From positions 1-6,304 of the forward strand of contig VGIE01000146.1 in NCBI GenBank assembly GCA_016867955.1: a stretch of DNA of 6,304 bases, in the 5' to 3' direction. The stretch's first letter is position 1. The number at the start of each line of letters is the position of its first letter. Source of the stretch: Betaproteobacteria bacterium (GTDB lineage Bacteria > Pseudomonadota > Gammaproteobacteria > Burkholderiales > SG8-39). Positions 1 through 4,509 of the stretch are shown piece after piece. The notes under the pieces are model-generated. The model had not been told where the DNA came from. It saw nothing but the letters and a program-made list of their open reading frames with translations, and did not search any database. A program made the translations under genes and the position numbers.

Positions 1-2
1 TT

Positions 3-10
3 GGAGGAGG
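3..10 (+). promoter_or_regulatory. Ribosome binding site of the first Bug gene
   Basis: GGAGGAGG lies seven bases before a GTG codon at 18-20. It is a strong Shine-Dalgarno sequence at normal spacing, and it supports GTG as the start: the codons that follow encode a positively charged signal-peptide N-terminus. The promoter, if there is one, lies left of the window. Confidence 0.75.
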
Positions 11-17
11 ACTGCTC

Positions 18-797
18 GTGAAACGAAATGATTTGCATTCAGTGGGGTCGTCGCTTGCCGCAGCCGCGCTTTTTGGCATGGTGGGCTTCGCGTGCGTGAT
101 GGGCGTGTCGAAATCCGCTGTGGCACAGGAGTACCCGACCAAACCGGTCAGGCTGGTGATACCCAACGCTGTCGGCTCGGCCACCGATCTGCTCGCGCGC
201 GTGATCGGGCAGGGCATGTCGAAGCACCTCGGCCAGCCCTTCATTGTCGACCCGCGGCCCGGCGGCAGCGCCGTCATCGGCACGGACTACGTTGCCAGGC
301 AGGTGCCGGCCGACGGCTACACGCTGCTGGTCGCGGCGCACACCATACTGGTGTTCCCGCTGTTCACCAAGGACCCGACCTCGGACCCAGCGCGCGACCT
401 CGTGCTGATTACCCTGCTGGGTGAAACAGGTTTCTCCCTGGCCGCGCATGCCAGCATGCCGTTCTCCAGCTTCAGCGAGTTCATCGGCTATGCCAAGGCC
501 AATCCCGGCAAACTCAATTTCGCCACCGGCGGACCGCAGTCATCCATCACGCTGGTGCTGGAACTGATCAAGCAGCGTGGCGGCGTGGATATGGCCAACA
601 TTCCCTACCAAGGTTCCGGGCAGATTTATGCGGCGCTGCTGGCCAATACCGTGCAGGTGTCGGCTGGCATTACCACCGGGCAGGCCGCCACGGCCGTGAA
701 GGAGGGTCGGCTCAAGGCGTTGGCGGTGAGCGGCGACCTGCCGCCGGTGGCGGGCCTAGCCGAGGGGCGCTACTTCTTCGGCTCGGCAGCGAAGTAG
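18..797 (+). CDS. Bug/TctC-family periplasmic binding protein, truncated chimera
   Basis: This is a tripartite tricarboxylate transporter receptor of the Bug family, a secreted protein that binds small carboxylates or similar solutes in the periplasm. Residues 1-36 form a signal peptide (MKRN, an Ala/Phe/Val-rich core, then AVA before QEYP). The mature part starts with the family hallmark YPTKPVRLVIP and the conserved ligand-loop Asp57. DPRPGGS, ADGYTLL, YAKANPGKLNF and NIPYQGSG follow in the usual order. Up to about Asp240 it matches one Bug protein. From Leu241 (LPPVAGLAEGRYFFG) it jumps back to a mid-protein motif of a second Bug protein, then stops at TAG 795-797. The product is 259 residues against about 320-330 for the family, and it lacks the genuine C-terminal lobe. 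GTG was chosen as start because of the RBS and signal peptide. It may be exported, but ligand binding is doubtful. Family assignment is firm; function of this product is not. Confidence 0.8.
   Translation: MKRNDLHSVGSSLAAAALFGMVGFACVMGVSKSAVAQEYPTKPVRLVIPNAVGSATDLLARVIGQGMSKHLGQPFIVDPRPGGSAVIGTDYVARQVPADGYTLLVAAHTILVFPLFTKDPTSDPARDLVLITLLGETGFSLAAHASMPFSSFSEFIGYAKANPGKLNFATGGPQSSITLVLELIKQRGGVDMANIPYQGSGQIYAALLANTVQVSAGITTGQAATAVKEGRLKALAVSGDLPPVAGLAEGRYFFGSAAK
490..517 (+). repeat. Direct repeat copy 1 (Bug-internal)
   Basis: This 28-bp stretch encodes the AKANPGKLN motif and matches 829-856 at 26 of 28 positions. The offset is 339 bp (113 codons, in frame). It is the most conserved part of the two homologous Bug segments now lying in tandem, and it could serve as a recombination substrate. 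Confidence 0.7.
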
Positions 798-1352
798 TCG
801 TGGAAGAACTTTGCCGAGCTGGTGGCGAATGCCAAGGCCAACCCGGGCAAACTCAACTATGGGGCGTCGGCTCCCATCGTGCGTTTGGGCACCGAGATGA
901 TCACCCGGCCGCTGGGCCTGGAGGTGGTGCACATTCCATACTCGTCGGGTGCGGGCTACCTGCAGGGACTCGCCGCGGGCGACATCCAGATGGGCTTCAT
1001 GACCGAGGACAACGCGGCTTCGTTCGGCGAGCGCATCACGCTGCTCGCGGTGACCGGCGACCGGCGCCTCGCCTCGCACCGGCAGGTGCCGACCCTCACC
1101 GAGCTGGGTCACCCGGGCATCCCAGGCTTGAGCCATGCGATCAATGTGCGCGCGGGCACCCCGAAGGCCATCATGGACCGTCTGCAGGCCGCCGTGTTCA
1201 AGGCGCTGGATATGCCCGAGGTGCGCGGCCAGTTCGCCAAGATCCGCATGGAAGTCACGCCGCTCACCGGCGACGAGGCGGCGCGCAAGGTTGCCAACGA
1301 GGCGCGGCTGTTCCGCGAGGCGGCCGCGCGCATCGGCCTGCAACCGCAGTAG
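798..1352 (+). pseudogene. C-terminal half of a second Bug-family protein, behind a stop codon
   Basis: This is the same reading frame as the gene before it, continuing after TAG 795-797. It reads SWKNFAELVANAKANPGKLNYG, then HIPYSSGAGY, GDIQMGFM, LLAVTGDRR, VPTLTELGHPGIPGL, RAGTPKAIMDRL, and ends IGLQPQ at TAG 1350-1352. That is the ordinary C-terminal half of a Bug protein ending where the family ends. The homology starts upstream of the stop, at about 738, so this is the rest of the chimera and not an independent gene. A GTG at 822 would give 176 residues, but there is no convincing ribosome binding site and no signal peptide, so a functional binding protein is unlikely. The family usually has SSPW where this sequence has K-stop-SW, which suggests a Ser codon TCG changed to TAG (inference). 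Confidence 0.75.
829..856 (+). repeat. Direct repeat copy 2 (Bug-internal)
   Basis: Second copy of the 28-bp element at 490-517, with two mismatches. It encodes the same AKANPGKLN motif in the downstream Bug segment. Confidence 0.7.
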
Positions 1353-1496
1353 CGATTCGATCACCCGCGCCGCGGTCTCGCTGGGCCCGCGGGGCAGGGC
1401 GATGACGACGCGCTCGAAGCCGGCGTCGCGGAACCGCGCCAGTCGATCGAATCCCTCAAGCAGGTCTTTCCCGCATGTTGCGCGCAATTCGGTCAC
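1347..1496 (-). pseudogene. Possible C-terminal remnant of an LLM-class flavin oxidoreductase
   Basis: Read on the minus strand, this segment gives VTELRATCGKDLLEGFDRL, then ARFRDAGFERVVIALPRGP and SETAARVIESLL. The pattern of a helix, then (R/Y)xDAGxxRVVxxLP, then a final helix is typical of the last 50 residues of luciferase-like F420/FMN oxidoreductases. No start codon, N-terminal barrel or family-like stop is present. The frame simply runs on antisense through the Bug gene, so this is at best a stub whose 3' end was lost at the junction with the Bug gene tail (Bug stop at 1350-1352). Assignment is from motif memory only and is tentative; chance antisense coding is the alternative. Confidence 0.35.
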
Positions 1497-1515
1497 GCCG
1501 CGATGACCGCGGGGC

Positions 1516-1547
1516 CGCGCCGGGCGCCTGCACCGGCGCCCGCTGCG
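1516..1547 (-). terminator. GC-rich hairpin between converging genes, candidate terminator
   Basis: A perfect 8-bp all-G/C stem (1521-1528 with 1535-1542) encloses a 6-nt loop. Beyond one C/C mismatch the stem extends by four more pairs (1516-1519 with 1544-1547, one of them G-U). It sits directly after the gntR stop codon at 1549-1551 and could serve transcripts from both sides. There is no T-tract on either strand, so it is not a classical intrinsic terminator. Confidence 0.35.
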
Positions 1548-1548
1548 C

Positions 1549-2355
1549 TCAGCGCCATTCGATCTTCTCGCCGACGCGTACCGGCCAGTGGGCACGGAAA
1601 TGCTCGACTAGCCGTTCCGCGTGCTCGTGCATGCAGAGGTAGGCCTTCTTCGCATTGCCGGCGATGATGGCTGCGGCGATCCGGCTGTGGTCGTGGATGA
1701 TGTGGTCCTCGAGCACCTTGCGGTTCAGGCTGGAGACGATATGGTCGTTGAAGATGGCGCCCGGCGTCTGCAGGATGAAGCCGAGCACGCGGTTGTTGGC
1801 CAGGACAGCGACGGTCTGGTGGAAGTCGAAGCCTTCGGACACGGCATGCGATTGCCGCGCCGCCTTGTCCCCGTCGACATAGGGCTCCATAAGCCGGGTC
1901 ACCAGCTCGCGGTCGGGATTGGAGGCGGCCAGTTCGGCGGTTATCGATTCTGCCAGCACGTAGCTGGCCAGCAGTTCGTCGTAGGTGGCACCCAGGAGGT
2001 GCATGTGCAGGGTGAGCGTGCGGCCGAGGCTCGCCACCGCCACTTTGCCGACCACGGTGCCGCCGCCCGGGCCGGGGCGCGAATGCACCAGCTTCTGCAC
2101 TTCGAGCACGCGCATCGCTTCGCGCAGCGTGGAGCGGCTGACCTTGTACTGGCGCAGCAGGTCGGGTTCCGGCGGCAGCTTGTCGCCGGGCTTGAGCTTG
2201 CGGCTGACGATGTCGCGCACGATGTCCAGCGCGACGTAGTCGGAAACCTTGTTGCTGCGCCGGGGTGCAATCCCGGAGGATCGTGTGTCGAAGGCTTTCA
2301 CCTGCGGGCGGGCAGTCGGGCCGGCAGGGCTCTTCCGGCGCTTTGGTTCTGGCAT
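1549..2355 (-). CDS. GntR/FadR-family transcriptional regulator (FCD domain)
   Basis: This 268-residue regulator has an N-terminal winged helix-turn-helix and a C-terminal ligand-binding FCD domain. After a basic, disordered leader (about 1-36), residues 38-105 carry the GntR signature: RKLKPGDKLPPEPDLLRQY, VSRSTLREAMRVLE, then the wing with RPGPGGGTVV. Residues 110-255 form the helical FCD domain. FDFHQTVAVLANNRVLG and the later HDHSRIAAAIIAGNAKKA and CMHEHAERL supply the Asp and His residues that usually bind a metal in this family. The frame is open up to 2421, but ATG 2355 was chosen because AGGAA lies four bases before it; the longer form has no good RBS. Such proteins usually repress nearby catabolic or transport genes and are released by a carboxylate-type ligand. 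A 27-bp palindrome just upstream suggests autoregulation. It converges with the Bug gene at 18-1352. Confidence 0.88.
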   Translation of the reverse strand: MPEPKRRKSPAGPTARPQVKAFDTRSSGIAPRRSNKVSDYVALDIVRDIVSRKLKPGDKLPPEPDLLRQYKVSRSTLREAMRVLEVQKLVHSRPGPGGGTVVGKVAVASLGRTLTLHMHLLGATYDELLASYVLAESITAELAASNPDRELVTRLMEPYVDGDKAARQSHAVSEGFDFHQTVAVLANNRVLGFILQTPGAIFNDHIVSSLNRKVLEDHIIHDHSRIAAAIIAGNAKKAYLCMHEHAERLVEHFRAHWPVRVGEKIEWR

Positions 2356-2359
2356 GGCG

Positions 2360-2364
2360 TTCCT
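2360..2364 (-). promoter_or_regulatory. Ribosome binding site selecting the gntR start
   Basis: AGGAA on the minus strand, four bases before ATG 2353-2355. It favours this start over the in-frame upstream start at 2421, which has no comparable site. Confidence 0.55.
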
Positions 2365-2375
2365 GGTCTGTGACC

Positions 2376-2402
2376 GATCCCTGGCGGGACCCTGCCGGGA
2401 TC
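2376..2402. promoter_or_regulatory. 27-bp palindrome upstream of gntR, candidate operator
   Basis: The arms GATCCC (2376-2381) and GGGATC (2397-2402) are perfect inverted repeats. The inner bases also pair around the central A at 2389, giving 11 of 13 symmetric pairs. The nearest edge is 20 bp from the gntR start codon. A weak -10-like TAAGAT (minus strand, 2400-2405) overlaps the far arm, but no good -35 was found. GntR-family dimers bind such dyads, commonly in their own promoters, so autoregulation is the likely use (inference). It could alternatively act as a leader hairpin in the mRNA. Confidence 0.5.
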
Positions 2403-2420
2403 TTAGCATCCGGGCCACCA

Positions 2421-2632
2421 TCGGTTCTTGCCGAAGCCGGCATCGGCCGGATCCCGATGATGCTCGAGCGCATGCATCATGTCTTCAAGGTGCATCGGCA
2501 CTGCCTGGGCTCGCCGATCACGGAATTGCCCAGTAAGACTTTCCGCTGGCCGCGCTGCGCGACGTTCCTGGAAGATCATGCGAAATCGCGCTGCGGCACT
2601 CGCTCGGCGGCGACGATCTGATTCGATGGCAG
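2421..2632 (+). pseudogene. Frameshifted fragment of an amidohydrolase (TIM-barrel metal hydrolase)
   Basis: On the + strand the frame starting at 2421 reads SVLAEAGIGRIPMMLERM, HHVFKVHRH, ITELPSKTFRW, CATFLEDHA. After a one-base shift near 2580 it continues in another frame as EIALRHSLGGDDLIRW. This matches the order of C-terminal motifs in Amidohydro_2 proteins: (V/L)LxExGxGWxPxxLERxD, then LPSxxF, FEDDxxGLALR and the G.D..W that precedes the conserved SDYPH. The SDYPH segment and the whole N-terminal barrel are missing, and the junctions at both ends are abrupt. Orientation is opposite to the flanking intact genes. The family (metal-dependent hydrolases or decarboxylases acting on carboxylates and aromatics) is reasonably clear; the exact substrate class is not. 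Confidence 0.55.
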
Positions 2633-2643
2633 GTGCGCGCAGT

Positions 2644-4104
2644 TCAAGGCACGCGCTTGCGCACCGATGCCAGTGTCGCGGCATTGCGGCCCGCGTTCCG
2701 TCCCATGGTCAGCGCCGAGGCGAGCCCGCCCATGTAGGCAAAGTGGCTGATGTTGCCGACGTCGTTGCCCGCCGCATACAGCCCCTGCACCGGCATCTGG
2801 CGGTAGAAGTGCCCGATGGCGGTGCTGGCGCCTTCGCCCTGCGCGCTTTGATCCACGAAAGCGCGCTCAGTGGGCACCGGCGCGTAATGCGAGGTGGTTC
2901 CCGAGCGCCACAGCACGCGCGCGCGCTCATCCACCGCCAGGCCGCCCATGGTGAAGGTGATGGCGGCCTTTACGTGGATGGCGCGGAACGGCGGCTTCCG
3001 GAGCGGCTTGCGGTTGCCCAGGCGCGCTGGCCTGAGCTCATCGGCGCGCCCGCCCTCGAGCGCTGCATTGAAGTCCTTGAGCGTCGCGAGTGCGCGCGCT
3101 TCGGGCACGCCGTGCAGCGCCATGGCGGCACACAGCGTTTCCAGCGTGTCGGCTTGCAGCACGGTTGCGCCGATCTTCTGGCAACGGGCAAGGATCACCC
3201 GGATGAGCGCGCCCCGTCCCTGCATCGACATCTGTTCCATGTGATCGTCGTCCATCACGTAAAAGCACAGCCCGCCGGGCTGGTGCGCGAGCGCCTGGTT
3301 GATCGCTTCTTCGCCCGTGCTCTCGGTTTCGTCGGCGAAGCGTTCGCCATTCATGTTGATCGCCACGCAAAGCCGGCCGTGGTGCTGTCCCGCCTCGCGG
3401 AACTGCGTGTTGTCCACGCGTGCTGGCGGCGCCGCTAGTGCATGGCCGTAGAAGGTGTTCAGGCCCGGCGAGGCGGCGGCGCCTATTTGCGTGGCGGCGA
3501 TGAAGCCGTCGCCCGTGCTCCAGTAATTGGAGCGCAGCATCAGGTTGTTCGGTTCGCGCAGCACATAGCGGCCGAGCAATTCGGGATTGCCCTGGAAGCC
3601 GCCGGTGGCAATGACCACCGCACCGGCGGTAATGTCGTGGATGCGCCCGTCGTGAAGGGCGCGCACGCCCGTGACCACGCCCTCGCGCATCACCAGCGAG
3701 TGCAACCCCGTTTCCAAATGCAGTTGCCCGCCAATCGCCTTGAACCGCGCGCCAAGCAGGCCGATCGCGCCCACCGGGTCCATCACGTGGCCGTGGCCGA
3801 CATGGAGCATCTGTCCGATGTCCTCGAACTTCACCCCCAGTCCCTGCAACCAGGCGCGAGCGCCAGGCAGGGTGTCGTGGACCACCCATTGCAGCGCGGG
3901 GTCGCCCGCGGGGATGAGCTCGCGGATCTTGTCGTACTCCTTGAAGGTCCACAGCGTGCCGCCGGACAGGAGTGCAGTGCCACCGAGGTAGGGGGACTTC
4001 TCGATCAGCGTCACCTCGGCGCCCGCTTCGAGCGCGGTCACCGCTGCGCTGAGGCCGGCCAGACCGCCGCCGCAGACGACTACCGGTTGGGTGGATTGCG
4101 ACAT
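2644..4104 (-). CDS. FAD-dependent oxidoreductase, fumarate reductase flavoprotein-like
   Basis: This 486-residue cytoplasmic flavoenzyme belongs to the FAD_binding_2 group (fumarate reductase, 3-ketosteroid dehydrogenase and tricarballylate dehydrogenase relatives). VVVCGGGLAGLSAA (Gly12, 14, 17) is the Rossmann nucleotide-binding loop and Glu35 ends strand 2 to hold the ribose. LGGTALLSGG (40-49), VVIATGGF (163-170), STGDG (196-200), NMNGERFADE (250-259, with the family's active-site Arg at 255), TFTMGGLAVD (384-392) and GLYAAGND (441-448) follow in order. Phe385 occupies the place of the His often seen before TMGG in fumarate reductases, so simple fumarate reduction is unlikely. About 50 residues separate TMGG from GLYAAG, more than the roughly 20-25 usual for the family. 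The start was set at ATG 4104 (AAAGGAA six bases upstream); a longer frame to 4152 has no family homology. It likely oxidises or reduces a C-C bond in a catabolic intermediate. Confidence 0.85.
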   Translation of the reverse strand: MSQSTQPVVVCGGGLAGLSAAVTALEAGAEVTLIEKSPYLGGTALLSGGTLWTFKEYDKIRELIPAGDPALQWVVHDTLPGARAWLQGLGVKFEDIGQMLHVGHGHVMDPVGAIGLLGARFKAIGGQLHLETGLHSLVMREGVVTGVRALHDGRIHDITAGAVVIATGGFQGNPELLGRYVLREPNNLMLRSNYWSTGDGFIAATQIGAAASPGLNTFYGHALAAPPARVDNTQFREAGQHHGRLCVAINMNGERFADETESTGEEAINQALAHQPGGLCFYVMDDDHMEQMSMQGRGALIRVILARCQKIGATVLQADTLETLCAAMALHGVPEARALATLKDFNAALEGGRADELRPARLGNRKPLRKPPFRAIHVKAAITFTMGGLAVDERARVLWRSGTTSHYAPVPTERAFVDQSAQGEGASTAIGHFYRQMPVQGLYAAGNDVGNISHFAYMGGLASALTMGRNAGRNAATLASVRKRVP

Positions 4105-4110
4105 GTGGGG

Positions 4111-4117
4111 TTCCTTT
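4111..4117 (-). promoter_or_regulatory. Ribosome binding site selecting the flavoprotein start
   Basis: AAAGGAA on the minus strand, six bases before ATG 4102-4104. It decides for the MSQSTQPVVV start over the in-frame codon at 4152. Confidence 0.6.
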
Positions 4118-4123
4118 AGTGAA

Positions 4124-4138
4124 GAGGCGCAGCGCCTC
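4124..4138. promoter_or_regulatory. 15-bp perfect palindrome upstream of the flavoprotein gene
   Basis: GAGGCGC, a central A, then GCGCCTC: seven perfect symmetric pairs. It begins 19 bp before the flavoprotein start, almost the same distance as the gntR palindrome from its gene, but the two sequences are unrelated. It could be an operator; chance is a fair alternative in GC-rich DNA. Confidence 0.25.
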
Positions 4139-4173
4139 GACAAGCGCCGCACGGGTCGTGGCGTGAGCCGGTA

Positions 4174-4365
4174 TCAGTCGTCGATGATGCCCATGGTCGA
4201 GCCACGCCGCCAGCTGCGAGTCGCGAACGGTTGCGCGCCCCGGTGCAGGACATGGCGATTGTAACCGCGCCATGCGACGAACGGCCCCGCGTGGCCTGCG
4301 ATGAGCCGCGAGAAGAGGTGATGCGTCTGGCCCGCAGGACGCGATTCTCCGGACCACGCGCCCAC
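4174..4365 (-). pseudogene. 63-residue frame, possible C-terminal remnant of a TauD/TfdA dioxygenase
   Basis: This short minus-strand frame runs from GTG 4363-4365 to TGA 4174-4176, with G/C-rich third positions like a real gene. Residues 28-63 read GPFVAWRGYN, RHVLHRGAQPF, RRGSTMGIIDD. The spacing resembles the end of TauD/TfdA 2-oxoglutarate/Fe(II) dioxygenases, which have a GDLVxWDNRxVLHRGxPFD segment followed by RRxxRTTxxGD. His41 would be the distal iron ligand and Arg53/54 the 2-oxoglutarate anchor, though the spacing to the Arg is slightly off and the WDN segment is altered. The N-terminal two thirds, with the HxD ligands, are absent. An AAGGG four bases before the GTG means a small protein could be made. 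It lies 69 bp upstream of the flavoprotein gene on the same strand. Assignment is tentative. Confidence 0.35.
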
Positions 4366-4370
4366 TCAAC

Positions 4371-4502
4371 CCTTGGATCAATCAGTTCGAGGCTATTGCT
4401 GAAGCCTCACCTACGTCCGGGGGTATTGGCGTTGCTGGGCCGGAATACCGCGAAGGACTTGATGCTTTCCTGAATGAGCGCACACCCAGGTTTCCATCAG
4501 AA
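4371..4502 (+). pseudogene. C-terminal fragment of an enoyl-CoA hydratase/isomerase
   Basis: In the frame containing AAT 4380-4382 the + strand reads INQFEAIAEASPTSGGIGV, AGPEYREGLDAFLNERTPRF, then PSEV. The (D/E)(F/Y)xEGxxAFLxxRxPxF ending is the standard C-terminus of crotonase-fold enoyl-CoA hydratases, which add water to trans-2-enoyl-CoA in beta-oxidation-like pathways. Only the last 40 or so residues remain. No start codon precedes them, and the frame runs on to TGA 4542-4544 inside the converging hydrolase gene, so the original stop seems lost. Codons ATT, GCT, CCT, TCA, CTT, GAT, AAT and TTT are common here, unlike the G/C-ending codons of the neighbours. This points to a different origin. 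With the preceding entry it accounts for most of the 405-bp gap between the hydrolase and flavoprotein genes. Confidence 0.6.
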
Positions 4503-4509
4503 GTCACGG

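Noticed and set aside
756..1595. Long minus-strand frame of 279 codons antisense to the Bug gene
   Set aside because: Its translation is Arg/Gly/His-rich low-complexity typical of antisense frames in GC-rich DNA. Only the 1347-1496 part has any family-like pattern, and that is reported separately.
2356..2421. 22-residue longer gntR product starting at 2421
   Set aside because: There is no good RBS, it would cover the palindrome and likely promoter, and the extra residues show no conserved pattern.
3038..4381. Minus-strand frame of 447 codons overlapping the flavoprotein gene
   Set aside because: It is a frame-shifted shadow of the flavoprotein gene, very rich in Arg, with no motifs. The overlapping frame has a full set of FAD-enzyme motifs and an RBS.
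4422..4449. Inverted repeat GGTATT/AATACC as a terminator for the hydrolase gene
   Set aside because: The arms are only 6 bp with a 16-nt spacer and no T-tract, and they fall inside the enoyl-CoA hydratase coding remnant.
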